Assembly (NCBI GenBank): GCA_963712955.1
Contig: CAVQKF010000005.1
Location: 186,001-250,000, forward strand
Reading direction: 5' to 3'
DNA from: DATFVJ01 sp963712955
GTDB taxonomy: Bacteria > Actinomycetota > Actinomycetes > Streptosporangiales > Streptosporangiaceae
DNA: 64,000 bases
Shown piece after piece: positions 18,632-27,722 of the stretch (the first letter of the stretch is position 1; every line of letters starts with the position of its first letter). Both the position numbers and the translations under genes were made by a program. Under the pieces are notes generated by a model. The model worked only from the letters and a program-made list of their open reading frames with translations. It was not told the DNA's origin and searched no databases.

Positions 18632-20959
18632 GTGAGATACGTGGAACAACTTGCCGACCACAGGTTTGTCGCGCTGCTGGAGGCGGCGCCTGACGCGATG
18701 GTGTGCATCGACCGGGACGGCCAGATCACCGTCGTCAACGCCCAGGCGGAACGGCTGTTCGGCTACCGCAGGGATGAGCTCATCGGCCGGCCTGTGGAGA
18801 TCTTGGTGCCGGACGGGGTGCGGGAGATGCACCCGGGCCACCGGGCCGGATATGTCGCCGATCCCCGGCCCCGGCCGATGGGCGCGGGGATGGAGCTTGC
18901 CGGTCGCCGGCGGGACGGCAGCACCTTCCCCGCCGAGATCTCCCTGTCGGCGATCGACGCCGACAAGGAGATCCTTATCACCGCCGCTGTCCGCGACGTG
19001 ACCGAGCGCCGGCTCGCCGCCGGGACGGCTGCCCAGCTGGCCTCAATCATCCACTCCTCGCACGACGCAGTGATCGGCAAGACACTCGATCAGGTGATCA
19101 CCAGCTGGAACCCGGGAGCCGAACGGCTGTACGGGTACACGGCCGGGGAGATGATCGGCCGTCACGTCGACATGCTGATCCCGGTTGGGGACCGCGGGCG
19201 GGAGACCGGTATCCAGCGCGCCATTGCGCGTGGCGAGTGGGTCGAGCCCTACCAGACGCAGCGGGTCCGCAAGGACGGGACCGCGGTCACCGTGTCGCTG
19301 ACCATGTCTCCGATCACCGACGGCGTTGGCACGATCATCGGGGTATCGACAGTGGCCCGGGATGTGACCGCCCGGCAGCGGGCCGAAGCCATGTTCCGCG
19401 GGCTGCTGGAGGCGGCCCCGGACGCGATGGTGTGCGTCGACCGGGACGGCCAGATCGCCATCGTCAACGCCCAGGCGGAACGGCTGTTCGGCTACCGCAG
19501 GGATGAGCTCATCGGCCGGCCGGTGGAGATCTTGGTGCCCGACGGGGTGCGGGAGATGCACCCGGGCCACCGGGCCGGGTATGCCGCCGATCCCCGGCCC
19601 CGGCCGATGGGCGCGGGGACGGAGCTTGCCGGGCGCCGGCGGGACGGCAGCACCTTCCCCGCCGAGATCTCCCTGTCCGCGATCGGCACCGCTGAGGGCA
19701 TCCTGGTCTCGGCCGCCGTCCGCGACGTGACCGACCGGCTGGAAGCCCAGGCTGAGCGGGAGCGGCTGCGGGCACAGGCCGAGCATGACCGGATGGAGCG
19801 CCAGCTCCACCAGTCGCAGCGGCTGGAGAGCCTGGGCCAGCTCGCCGGCGGGGTGGCCCACGACTTCAACAACCTGCTCGGCGTCATCTCCAACTACGCG
19901 TCGTTCGTCGGCGAAGAGGTGGCCAAGGAGACGCCGCAGGTCCGCTGGCAAGCCGTCCGGGAGGACATCGACCAGATCCAGCGGGCCGCTCAGCAGGCCG
20001 CGGGCCTCACCCGTCAGCTGCTGGCCTTCGCAAGGCGTGAGATTATCCAGCCGCGCGTGCTGAACATAAACGATGTGGTCGCCAGCATCCAGCAGCTACT
20101 GGTCCGGACCCTCGGCGAGCACGTCGAGCTGGTCACCGATCTGGCCGATGACCTGAATCCCGTGCTGGCCGATCCCGGCCAGATTGAGCAGGTCCTGGTC
20201 AACCTTGCGGTCAACGCACGCGACGCGATGCCGGCCGGCGGGAAGCTGACCATCGCGACCGCCAACACGCCGGTGGATGCGGCGTATGCGGCTGGCCGGG
20301 CCGATCTTTCTCCCGGCCGGTATGTGAGCCTAAAGGTCGGCGACACCGGCGCCGGGATGCCCAAGGAGATCATCGATCGGGTATTCGAGCCATTCTTCAC
20401 CACCAAACCAAAGGGCGAAGGATCAGGCCTGGGCCTGGCCACCGTGTACGGGATCATCACCCAGGCCGGCGGGAATGTACGGATCTACTCCGAGCCCGGG
20501 ACGGGCACCATCTTGACCGCCTTGCTGCCGGTCACCGACCAGGCCGGCGCCGCCGAGCCGCGGCCGACCGAACCCGAGCGTGGAACCGGCGAAATGGTGC
20601 TGGTTGTCGAAGACGAGGCCGCCATTCGCAAGGTGACCCAGCGGATCCTGGACCGCAACGGTTACCAGGTGCTGACCGCAGCCAACGGCTACGAGGCGAT
20701 CGAGGCCGTCGCCGCCCACCCAGGCCGCATCGATGTGCTGCTCACCGACGTGGTGATGCCGCAAATGCAGGGCAGGGAAGTGGCCGACCGGGTCCGTGCC
20801 CTCCAGCCAAGCGTGCGGGTACTGTTCATGTCCGGCTATACGCAGGGTCTCCTTGGCGCCCAGGGCGTACTCGAACCCGGTGTCCACCTCGTCGAGAAGC
20901 CGTTCTCAGAAACCTCACTGCTCGCCAAGCTACGCGAGGTTCTCAGTACCCGGAGCTGA
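18632..20959 (+). CDS. Soluble hybrid histidine kinase (PAS-PAS-PAS-HisKA-HATPase-REC)
   Basis: 775 residues, no membrane segment. PAS1 about 10-120 (LEAAPDAMVCIDRDGQITVV), PAS2 about 132-245 (SSHDAVIGKTLDQVITSWN), PAS3 about 255-365, nearly identical to PAS1. His410 in GGVAHDFNNLLGVI is the phosphoacceptor. The ATPase domain has NLAVNARDAMPAGG, DTGAGMP and GLGLATVYGI. The receiver has VVEDE and LLTDVVMPQMQG with Asp706. This receiver type (FixL/blue-light hybrid family) usually feeds an external response regulator. A cytoplasmic redox, oxygen or small-ligand signal is likely, but no cofactor motif is decisive. Confidence 0.92.
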   Translation: MRYVEQLADHRFVALLEAAPDAMVCIDRDGQITVVNAQAERLFGYRRDELIGRPVEILVPDGVREMHPGHRAGYVADPRPRPMGAGMELAGRRRDGSTFPAEISLSAIDADKEILITAAVRDVTERRLAAGTAAQLASIIHSSHDAVIGKTLDQVITSWNPGAERLYGYTAGEMIGRHVDMLIPVGDRGRETGIQRAIARGEWVEPYQTQRVRKDGTAVTVSLTMSPITDGVGTIIGVSTVARDVTARQRAEAMFRGLLEAAPDAMVCVDRDGQIAIVNAQAERLFGYRRDELIGRPVEILVPDGVREMHPGHRAGYAADPRPRPMGAGTELAGRRRDGSTFPAEISLSAIGTAEGILVSAAVRDVTDRLEAQAERERLRAQAEHDRMERQLHQSQRLESLGQLAGGVAHDFNNLLGVISNYASFVGEEVAKETPQVRWQAVREDIDQIQRAAQQAAGLTRQLLAFARREIIQPRVLNINDVVASIQQLLVRTLGEHVELVTDLADDLNPVLADPGQIEQVLVNLAVNARDAMPAGGKLTIATANTPVDAAYAAGRADLSPGRYVSLKVGDTGAGMPKEIIDRVFEPFFTTKPKGEGSGLGLATVYGIITQAGGNVRIYSEPGTGTILTALLPVTDQAGAAEPRPTEPERGTGEMVLVVEDEAAIRKVTQRILDRNGYQVLTAANGYEAIEAVAAHPGRIDVLLTDVVMPQMQGREVADRVRALQPSVRVLFMSGYTQGLLGAQGVLEPGVHLVEKPFSETSLLAKLREVLSTRS
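18674..18998 (+). repeat. Intragenic direct repeat encoding a PAS domain (copy 1; copy 2 at 19403-19727)
   Basis: The two blocks are offset by exactly 729 bases (243 codons) and are almost identical at the DNA level, including synonymous sites, indicating recent duplication or gene conversion. Recombination between them would remove one PAS1-PAS2 unit in frame. Confidence 0.85.
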
Positions 20960-20993
20960 ATGGCTTGCCAACCGGCACCTTTCACTGCACCTC

Positions 20994-22280
20994 TCAAGGC
21001 GCGGCGAACGCCGCGTAGCCGTGGGGTGTGCCGAGGCCGGTCGGGCCGTCGAAACCGGGCCCTGCCGTGCACAGGTACGACGGGCTGCAGGTCCCGTTTC
21101 TGCCGGACGTCACATCGTGCAATGCCGACGCGTGGCTGTACGGGTACGACGACGGGTAGCTGCCAGCGGCTGGGTTTCCAGCGAGCGCATACGTCGCGGC
21201 GATGATCGGCGACGATGCGGAGGTCCCGCCGTAGACCACCCAGCCGCCGTTGTATACCGCGACGCCTGTATCGGGGTCGGCGACGGCGGAGACGTCGGTG
21301 GCGGTACGCATGCGGCAGCCGGTATCGGTCTGCCAGGACGGTTTGGCTTCGTCGCTGGAGCAGCCCGATCCGGTACCCCCGCTGCCCGAATTGCCCCATA
21401 CAGTCTCTTTGAAGCCGCGCGCCGTGCTGCTCGGCTTCAGCGTGGTTCCGCCAACGGCGGTGACATAACGGGACGCGGCAGGATAGGCGGTCGCGTAGCC
21501 GCCATCCCCCGCCGACGCCGTGATAGCCACACCGGGGTGGTTGAAATACAGCCGGTCGTAGGTTGCGTCCGAGGACGACGGCCCGGCGCCGTAACTGTTC
21601 GACACGAACCTCGCGCCGAGGCGGACCGCCCTGTTGACCGCCTTGCCAAGGTCGCTGATGTTGGCAGACGAGGCTTCGACGAGCAAGATATGGCACTTCG
21701 GGCAGATCGCGGAGACCATGTCCAGGTCAAGAGAGATCTCTCCGGCCCAGTCCGAGTCGGCCCTGGGATAGCTGGTGCCGCCTTTCTGGTTGACCTTCCT
21801 GAAGCAGCCGTTCGAGGTGCCGCAGGATGGCAGGCCGTACGTGCGGCGGTAGGTAGCCAGATCGGATTCCGCCTTCGGGTCGTCGTAGGCGTCCACGACG
21901 GCCACGGTGTGGCCCGAGCCCCGGCTGGCGTTCAGGCCGTAGGCGTGCCGCAGGAGAGCCGGGCTGTATCCGAAGGGTGTCGAGGGACGCGCGGGACTGG
22001 GGCCGTGGTAGGTGTCCATGTCGGTGATCTTCATGCCGAAGCACGCCGCCTGACCAGGGTGGGGACGTGCGGCGCAGGCAGCGCGCAGGTCAACGTCTCC
22101 GTCGCCATCCGGGTCCGCGGTTCGCGGGGCGAACGGGGAGCCCGATCGGCCAGGGGCCTGGCGCGCGTGCGCGGAAGGATCGGTGAACATCAGGCCGCCG
22201 GCCGCCGCCGCCGCCGCGGCGGTAATTGCCGCGGCCTTACGCCATGTCCCGCTGCTGACGTGGATTTCAGTAACGTGCAT
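20994..22280 (-). CDS. Secreted S53-family serine-carboxyl peptidase (sedolisin-like)
   Basis: 428 residues from ATG 22280. The longer open frame is unlikely because the signal region begins here. Signal peptide about 15-42 (KAAAITAAAAAAAGGLMF). Mature enzyme: GSGHTVAVVDAYDDPKAESD, the catalytic Glu/Asp pair in DWAGEISLDLDMV, the oxyanion Asp in ITASAGDGG and the nucleophile in YGGTSASSPI. The C-terminal Ca-site region is GPGFDGPTGLGTPHG. There is no long activation pro-domain, as in the short actinobacterial members. It would hydrolyse proteins outside the cell, at acid pH if typical. It is convergent with the PAS kinase and not in an operon. Confidence 0.9.
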   Translation of the reverse strand: MHVTEIHVSSGTWRKAAAITAAAAAAAGGLMFTDPSAHARQAPGRSGSPFAPRTADPDGDGDVDLRAACAARPHPGQAACFGMKITDMDTYHGPSPARPSTPFGYSPALLRHAYGLNASRGSGHTVAVVDAYDDPKAESDLATYRRTYGLPSCGTSNGCFRKVNQKGGTSYPRADSDWAGEISLDLDMVSAICPKCHILLVEASSANISDLGKAVNRAVRLGARFVSNSYGAGPSSSDATYDRLYFNHPGVAITASAGDGGYATAYPAASRYVTAVGGTTLKPSSTARGFKETVWGNSGSGGTGSGCSSDEAKPSWQTDTGCRMRTATDVSAVADPDTGVAVYNGGWVVYGGTSASSPIIAATYALAGNPAAGSYPSSYPYSHASALHDVTSGRNGTCSPSYLCTAGPGFDGPTGLGTPHGYAAFAAP

Positions 22281-22439
22281 TGTCGTCGCCCCCCAATCAG
22301 AATTTAATCCGGACAAAGCTGTGGTTCGCAGAACAGCGGTCATATGGACGACTGGCGAACCGGCACCATTGACCCAGCTACCGGGGGGTGGCAGGACTCT
22401 AGTCAACCGCCGAGGGCAAGGTCAGCCATTTAGCCAACC

Positions 22440-22585
22440 TGTGACCACAGAGCCATCGACGTGGACGAGCCGAGCCGGCGGCCCGAGGTCTTCCAGCCAC
22501 CCGGTTGCGCGGGCGCGTTGTGCCGGACGTGGCGAGCCCGCCGCTCACCCGGGCGCGCGGGCGCGTTGTGCCGGACGTGGCGAGC
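22440..22585 (-). pseudogene. apbE-like relic with a tandem duplication
   Basis: Bases 22440-22515 align at roughly 80% with the 3' part of the apbE gene at 32395-32465 (shared GAGGTCTTCCAGCCACC). The match then jumps to the segment around 32617 (TGCCGGACGTGGCGAGCCCG), which is present twice in tandem with a period of about 50 bases. Most of the gene is missing. It is debris of a second apbE copy. Confidence 0.5.
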
Positions 22586-23032
22586 CCGCCGAAGGAACTG
22601 CGGTCGATCGAATACGAGCACACCGACGCCGGAACGAAAATCGCAGCGAAGCGCGGGGCCCACGATTGACATCGCGATGGCCTTGCTGCAAGCCTGCCGC
22701 TGCATCACCCCGGTGCCGAACCCGACGGCTTTTCAGGGTTCGCCCCTGCCTACCCACACGGCCAGTCGGGCGGGGGAGTGACCGTGCCCGCCGCGCCCCT
22801 GCCCCGGGAGTACTGGCTTTCGAGTTTCCGCGCCCCCGAGGGCCGCGAGACCGGGCGCGACCTGTGGTGATGATCTGGGTCTGCCGGGCCTGCGGCAAAC
22901 TGTGCGGGCAGTTTAGAACCTGACGGCCGCTTCAGACGGCCTTAGGTCGCTGATGTCCTGCTGGCACCACTCGCGAGCGGCCAGGCTCGGCCTCTCCAGT
23001 AACGAGCCGAACCTGGCCGCCCATGCCCCCAG
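22586..23032. other. Gene-free stretch
   Basis: No supportable gene or RNA. Open frames on both strands are Arg/Pro/Ala-rich shadows without start signals. Confidence 0.4.
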
Positions 23033-23614
23033 CTACTTAGCGCAGATGGCGTAAGCAGAGAGCGGCGGGCCGGCGGGGAAGTCCGTGCTTTCGGCTGTCC
23101 ACCCATTTCCCGAGCTGCCTTCCTCGCCCGATGGCGCATTAATGACAGGCAGTGAATCAGCCCCGCCTATGTGGGTATTGCTTGACCAGCCACCGCCGAG
23201 CACATACGGGTGATCATCCGGGCACATTGCGGTTGACTGGCCATTCTGGCCAGTGGGCCCAGTCACGACTGTCACGTCCAGGCCGTTTGGCCCTGCCGTT
23301 GATGGTCCCGCCGGGCCAGTCGCACCAGCCGGTCCTGCTGGGCCTTGCGGTCCTGCCGCGCCTCGGGATCCTGTCGCGCCCTGCGGCCCTGCCGGACCAG
23401 TCGCACCCTGTGGCCCGGTCTGATTCCAGTTCAGGCCGGTCTCGCCCTTGACGCACGCCTGGCCCGCGCCAGTGTCGATCACGCGGAGCGTCCCGAGTTT
23501 CGTGCCATAGCAGCCATGGATGACCCCGCCGCTGTCCGGAATGGATGCCAGCGCGGTGCCGGTGATCCCGAGCACTGCCGCAGCCACGGCCGTGGTGGTG
23601 ACGATTTTCCTCAT
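23033..23614 (-). CDS. Secreted protein with a collagen-like repeat
   Basis: 193 residues. The start at 23614 is chosen because an AGGAAG ribosome site lies 8 bases upstream and a signal peptide follows directly (VTTTAVAAAVLGITGTALAS). Residues about 30-65 are a conserved head with two Cys (IHGCYGTKLGTLRVID, GQACVKGETGLNW). Residues about 70-108 are Gly-X-Y repeats (GPQGATGPAGPQGATG). The last 85 residues form a globular tail with two more Cys (AMCPDDHPYVLGGGW and YAICAK). This is a common actinobacterial exported family of unknown role. The upstream region carries a pyrimidine repeat TTTCCTTTCC. Confidence 0.8.
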   Translation of the reverse strand: MRKIVTTTAVAAAVLGITGTALASIPDSGGVIHGCYGTKLGTLRVIDTGAGQACVKGETGLNWNQTGPQGATGPAGPQGATGSRGAAGPQGPAGPAGATGPAGPSTAGPNGLDVTVVTGPTGQNGQSTAMCPDDHPYVLGGGWSSNTHIGGADSLPVINAPSGEEGSSGNGWTAESTDFPAGPPLSAYAICAK

Positions 23615-23906
23615 GAGTGATCGCTTCCTTTCTTCTTTCCTTTCCTTTCCTTTCCTTGGGTGCAGGTTTCTACGTGGAGGGGAAGGCCGCACGCGGGCGA
23701 TGGCTGCCTACGAGACTGCTGAATAGCGCCTTTAGTGATCACTCCGCAGAGTTCTGACCTGCGAACTCATAAAAGCAATTGGTCGAATTTGAGCTTTGTT
23801 GATCAGCCTCGTAGGCGCGCGCCGTGGCTCTCCTGTTCGATAGGACGCGCCGCACAGCTTCGGCGGTTACCTGGCGTCCTCGGACTAACGGCGTGGCACC
23901 ATTTAC

Positions 23907-25820
23907 GTAAGTACTCGGAAATCCTGTGACGGAGTCGTCGGCGTCCCACGGACCGGCGGGCTTTGACACGCTGGCGCGTGGTGCGTGATTTGCGCTTGGT
24001 GAGGGTGTTTCCTTGCTGCGTGGCTGTTGCGGCAGGTGTTGTCCTGGATCTGGCGGATGCTGAGGCGTCGCCCGAGGATGTGCTGGCTGCGGCGCTGGAG
24101 GCGAACCAGGAGCTGGCGCGGCTGGCGGGTGAGCTGCGCGAGGAGAACGCCCGGTTTCGGGAGGAGAACGCGGAGCAGGCGGCTGAGCTGGAGCGGCTGC
24201 GCGCTGACCTGGCGGTTTTGCAGCGGATGGTATTCGGGAGGTCGTCGGAGCGGGCGCGGCCGGGGCCTGCTGGCGGTGAGGATGAGGCCGGCGGTGACGG
24301 GGAGCGGGGCCGGGCCGGTGGCAAGGGCGGCAGGCGCGGCCCGGGGGCCCGGGCGGGGCGGCGGGATTACTCGCGCCTGCCGCGGTTCAAGGTGGTCTGG
24401 GACTTTCCCGGGGGCGGGTACTGCTGCCCGGAGTGCGGGGAGCCGTTCACGCCGCTGGGGGATCATCTGTCCGGGGAGCAGCTGGACTGGCTGGTGATCG
24501 TGCGGGTGCGGGCGGACTGCCGCCGCCGCTACCGGCGGGCCTGCGATTGCCGGGTGCCCGCCACGGTGATGGCGCCCGGCCCGCCGAAGGCGATCGGCAA
24601 GGGCCTGTTCACCAACGGGTTCATCGCGATGCTGCTGACCGAGCGGTTCGCCGCGGGGCGGAGCATGAACTCGCTGGTGACCGGGCTGGGCAGGCAGGGC
24701 GCACAGATCTCGCCCGCCACCTTGGCGGGCACCTGCGCGCAGGCCGGGGCGCTGCTCGTCCCGCTGGCAGAGGCGATCACGGAGCGGTCGCGGGGCTCGT
24801 GGCACCTGCACGCCGACGAGACCACGTGGCGGGTCTTCGCCCCCCGTGACGGGGACGGGCCGGCGAAATGGTGGCTGTGGGTGTTCCTCGGCCCGGACAC
24901 CGTCTGCTTCGTGATGGACCCGACGAGGTCCGGCGCGGTCCTGGCCCGCCATGCCGGGCTCGACGGGAAGACCGGGCAGCTCACCGACGGCGAGGACGGG
25001 CCGCGGCGGCTGGTGCTGTCCACCGACTTCTACAAGGTGTACGAGTCCGCGGGCAAGAAGGCGGACGGCCTGGTCAACCTCTACTGCTGGGCTCACCTGA
25101 GACGGCATATAGTCCGGGCCGGCGACGCGAACCCGGTCCAGCTCGGGCACTGGACGGGCACGTGGCTGGGCCGGATCCGGGATCTTTACGCCGCCCACGA
25201 TGAGCTCATGGCCGCCTGGGCCGGTACCGCCGCGCCAGCGCCACAGGAGAAAGAGCCGGCCGCGGCCGGCTGGAGAAGGCATACGCCGCCTGGGATGACG
25301 CAATCACGGTCATCGACCAGGCGCGGAAGAAGCAGATGCAGGCCCCGGGCCTGCAGGAACCCGCGAAGAAAGCGCTCGCCACCCTAGACCGCGAATGGGA
25401 CGGCCTGGCCGCGCACCGCGACTACCCGATGGTATCGCTGGACAATAACGCCGCGGAGCGGATGATCAGAGGCCCGGTCGTGACCAGGAAGAACGCCCGC
25501 GGCTCCCATAACGGCGACACTGCGCGGAACGCCGCCGTGATCTGGACCGTCACCGCCACCGCCCAGATGGCCGGCCTCAACATCGTGACCTATCTCACCG
25601 CCTACCTCGACGAATGCGGACGCAACGGCGGCAAGCCGCTCACCGGCCCGGCACTCGAACCGTTCCTGCCCTGGAACGCCAGCCCCGAACACCTCCGCAC
25701 CTGGGCACGGCCTCCGCCTGCCCGATAAATCCCCGGGATAACCGCCTCCACCGGCGTAGCCGTCGTCAACGGTCACGCCGGCAGTCAGCATGCCCTCTCA
25801 CAGGACTTCCGAAGACTTAC
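23907..25820 (+). mobile_element. IS66-family insertion sequence (single-ORF type) with 8-bp target duplication
   Basis: The left end begins GTAAGTACTCGGAAATCCTG (23907). The right end, read inverted from 25820, is GTAAGTCTTCGGAAGTCCTG; over 23 bases, 20 match. The element is flanked by a perfect direct repeat CCATTTAC (23899-23906 and 25821-25828). The GTAA ends and the 8-bp duplication are typical of IS66. Only the large transposase gene is present, as in the ISBst12 subgroup. Length 1914 bp. Confidence 0.92.
23963..25728 (+). pseudogene. IS66-type transposase, one-base frameshift
   Basis: An N-terminal coiled coil (LARLAGELREENARFREEN) is followed by FGRSSER, the Cys zinc motif CCPECGEPF..., the first catalytic Asp in WHLHADETTW, the second in LSTDFYKVYE with CWAHLRRH, and the Glu in LDNNAAERMIRG. 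The last motif lies in a different frame: a single C is missing near 25270, between PAAA and RLEKAYAAWDD. Restoring it gives a continuous protein of about 590 residues. The element ends are intact, so the defect is recent or an assembly error. Confidence 0.88.
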
Positions 25821-25893
25821 CCATTTACTGCCGCGCATTTGCTCCGGGGAACCCAGCACGTCTTCGCATTCAAATGATCAGGAAGGCAGGCAG

Positions 25894-26120
25894 ATGGCAC
25901 GCAGGACAGGCGAGCACGCCCGGATCGACGCCCACCGCAACCACCGGCAGATCGGGCCGGTTGCGCCCGGCGCGACCCGGCAGGACGCGGAATGCGCCAC
26001 GTCGGTCAGTACCCAGGCCCCGGCCGGCAGCGTGGAACGTCCCCCCGGGGCGCCCTGTACAGCACCGAGGAAACATCGCCGAGGACGCACGGCACGACAA
26101 CCGCAGCGGGAGGCAAGTAA
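25894..26120 (+). pseudogene. Small hypothetical gene with a frameshift in a GC run
   Basis: ATG 25894 follows an AGGAAGG site. It reads MARRTGEHARIDAHRNHRQI...AECATSVSTQAPAGSVERPP. In the C/G run near 26045 the frame must change to give ALYSTEETSPRTHGTTTAAGGK and TAA at 26118-26120, directly abutting the next ATG at 26121. The abutting stop and start support this reading. The total length of 227 bases confirms the broken frame. No family recognised. Confidence 0.45.
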
Positions 26121-26599
26121 ATGGGACCCGGAGACATCCGCGCCGAGGAGGAACGGACGGGAAGGTTCAGGAGGCTGTCGAGTCCCGCCTATGCCGGCGA
26201 GATCACGGCAGCCGACCTGGCGCTCATGCTCGACCGGGGCGGCAAGGACACGGCCGCCGCCGCCGCGACGGTCGCGCGCTGGTTTTCCGACGGCAGGATC
26301 ACCCCGGCGCCCTGCTCGACGCGGCGGTGCCTGCGCCTGCCGCCCCGCAGCCCCGTCAGGTGCAGTGGACCGCTGAGGATGTCAGCAACGCCGCGCCGCA
26401 GGAAGTGACGGACGCGATGCACGGCGGCAAGCTCAAGGATGATCAGGGCGTCGGTGACGGCTGGAAGAACGGCCGCCCGCCGTCGTGGCAGTGGAAAGGT
26501 GCCGTCTCGCCGGAACAGGAGGCGGACATGCGGCGGGTGAACGAGCGGAAGTGGAACCGGTGGCGATCGGCGGCAGGCTATAGCGGCGACGCGGCCTGA
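26121..26599 (+). pseudogene. Hypothetical protein, apparently frameshifted
   Basis: ATG 26121 has GGAGG 7 bases upstream. The first part (GRFRRLSSPAYAGEITAADLALML...ATVARWFSDGRI) continues sensibly only in another frame from about 26305 (ALLDAAVPAPAAPQPRQVQWTAEDV...GGKLKDDQGVGDGWKNGRPPSWQWKG...). It ends at TGA 26597-26599. The merged product is about 158 residues with no recognised domain. It forms a pair with the preceding small gene and is convergent with a minus-strand pair, separated by a strong hairpin. Confidence 0.45.
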
Positions 26600-26612
26600 C
26601 ACGCAAGAGACA

Positions 26613-26645
26613 CCCCCGGTCCGCCAGGGCTGGCGGGACCGGGGG
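26613..26645. terminator. Bidirectional terminator hairpin
   Basis: CCCCCGGTCCGCCAG pairs with CTGGCGGGACCGGGGG (one bulge) around a short GG loop. It lies between converging genes that end at 26599 (+) and 26693 (-). Confidence 0.7.
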
Positions 26646-26692
26646 GCGTGATGACCGGGGATGCCACGATGGTTTGCCCGGTCACGTCATGG

Positions 26693-26935
26693 TCAGCGCT
26701 CGGCGATGTGCAGCAGCGCGATGTTGTTCACCTCGCCCAGCGGCACGCCCTCGGCGCCCGTGACCGCCAGCCCGCCGCACGTGCAGCGGATGATCACCTC
26801 GCCGCAGCCGCGGTCGTGGCACCCGGACAGGACAATCGAGTGCGCAGGCCGGGGCAGGTCCGGGACGGCGGCAATCTCGACGCAGGCGCCGCCGGGATTG
26901 CTCTGGCGCGACGTGCGCCACGCCGCGGCGGTCAT
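26693..26935 (-). CDS. Small DUF397-like protein
   Basis: 80 residues. The opening TAAAWRTSRQSNPGGACVEIA has the W..S..S....G.CVE pattern of DUF397 proteins, small partners of XRE regulators in actinomycetes. The rest (CHDRGCGEVIIRCTCGGL) adds a Cys-rich segment that is unusual for the family and may bind metal. The start overlaps the stop of the upstream gene in ATGA (26935-26932), so the two are co-translated. The longer open frame reading further upstream is disfavoured by this overlap. Confidence 0.6.
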   Translation of the reverse strand: MTAAAWRTSRQSNPGGACVEIAAVPDLPRPAHSIVLSGCHDRGCGEVIIRCTCGGLAVTGAEGVPLGEVNNIALLHIAER

Positions 26936-27288
26936 GATCGTGACGTACCGCTGATCCAGCCGCCGCCGTGGCCCGCAGGCGCGGTCGCGTAATCGGCGCG
27001 CATCACGGCGCATTGCTCATTCACAATCTGGGCCGCAGCGCAGATGTCGTCCGCGCCCGCGCGGCTGTTGCCCAGGACATGCCGCAGCGCGGCACCGGCG
27101 ACTGTGCAGCGGTCGGCCAGCAGCCGATGGTAACCGCCCTGGTCGCCGCTGCCGTCGCGGGCTGGCGGTGGCGGGCTGATCGCCTCGGCCACGGAGCGGG
27201 CCAGCACGCGCCACGCTGCCGTAGTCGCCAGCGGGCCGGCCGGTCCCGGGGTGACGTCAGCGGGCGTCCCGGTGGGATCATCAGACAT
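26932..27288 (-). CDS. Hypothetical protein
   Basis: 118 residues. No recognised domain. An acidic/proline N-terminus is followed by a helical stretch (AAWRVLARSVAEAISPP, GGYHRLLADRCTVAGAALRHVLGN) and CAAAQIVNEQCAVMRADYA. A GAAGGAGG ribosome site precedes ATG 27288. First gene of a two-gene unit with the DUF397-like protein, divergent from a GntR regulator. A GC-rich inverted repeat (GGGCCCGC...GCGGGCCC, 27318-27350) lies in its leader. Confidence 0.6.
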   Translation of the reverse strand: MSDDPTGTPADVTPGPAGPLATTAAWRVLARSVAEAISPPPPARDGSGDQGGYHRLLADRCTVAGAALRHVLGNSRAGADDICAAAQIVNEQCAVMRADYATAPAGHGGGWISGTSRS

Positions 27289-27369
27289 GGGTTCGCCTCC
27301 TTCGCAGGCGGATCAAGGGCCCGCTCCGGCGTTCACACCGCTGGTGCGGGCCCGCTCTTTGACCCGAAC

Positions 27370-27445
27370 CTAGGACGTTTATGGGAACGTTCGCAAGGAC
27401 GTACCTGAATGTTCTTAAGTACGTGCAGGTAGCTAGCTTGATCAC
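27370..27445. promoter_or_regulatory. Candidate operator region of the short GntR regulator
   Basis: Between divergent genes. GGACGTAC at 27399-27406 and GTACGTGC at 27420-27427 form an inverted pair, with GAACGTTC just before and GAATGTTC inside. Paired 8-10-bp words of this kind are usual for GntR-family operators. The GTG start at 27446 follows closely, so the transcript may be nearly leaderless. Confidence 0.45.
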
Positions 27446-27682
27446 GTGACGATCGACCCGGCCGGACGGCTGCCCGCGTACGTGCAGCTAGCTGATCTGC
27501 TCGCCGAGCGGATCGGCTCTGGTGATCTGCCGGTCGGCCGGATGCTGCCGAGTGAGAAGGTGCTCCAGCAGGAATACGGCGTCGGGCGGGGAACCGCCCG
27601 GCAGGCTGTCGCGGTGCTGCGCGAGCGCGGGCTTGTGGACACCGTGCCGCAGCGGGGAACGTTCGTCATCAAGCGCCCGTAG
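27446..27682 (+). CDS. Short GntR-family regulator (DNA-binding domain only)
   Basis: 78 residues from GTG. The whole product is the winged helix: PAYVQLADLLAERIGSGDLP, VGRMLPSEKVLQQEYGVGRGTARQAVAVLRERGL and VPQRGTFV. The C-terminal effector domain of normal GntR proteins is absent, which is typical of small regulators on actinomycete plasmids and integrative elements. It faces the two-gene hypothetical unit and presumably represses it and itself through the repeats between them. Confidence 0.85.
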   Translation: MTIDPAGRLPAYVQLADLLAERIGSGDLPVGRMLPSEKVLQQEYGVGRGTARQAVAVLRERGLVDTVPQRGTFVIKRP

Positions 27683-27722
27683 CGTCACGCAGGCGGGGCA
27701 AACCTGGCCATATGCATAACCA

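Noticed and set aside
20796..22307. 503-residue plus-strand open frame
   Set aside because: Antisense of the S53 peptidase, which has a full catalytic set and signal peptide on the minus strand.
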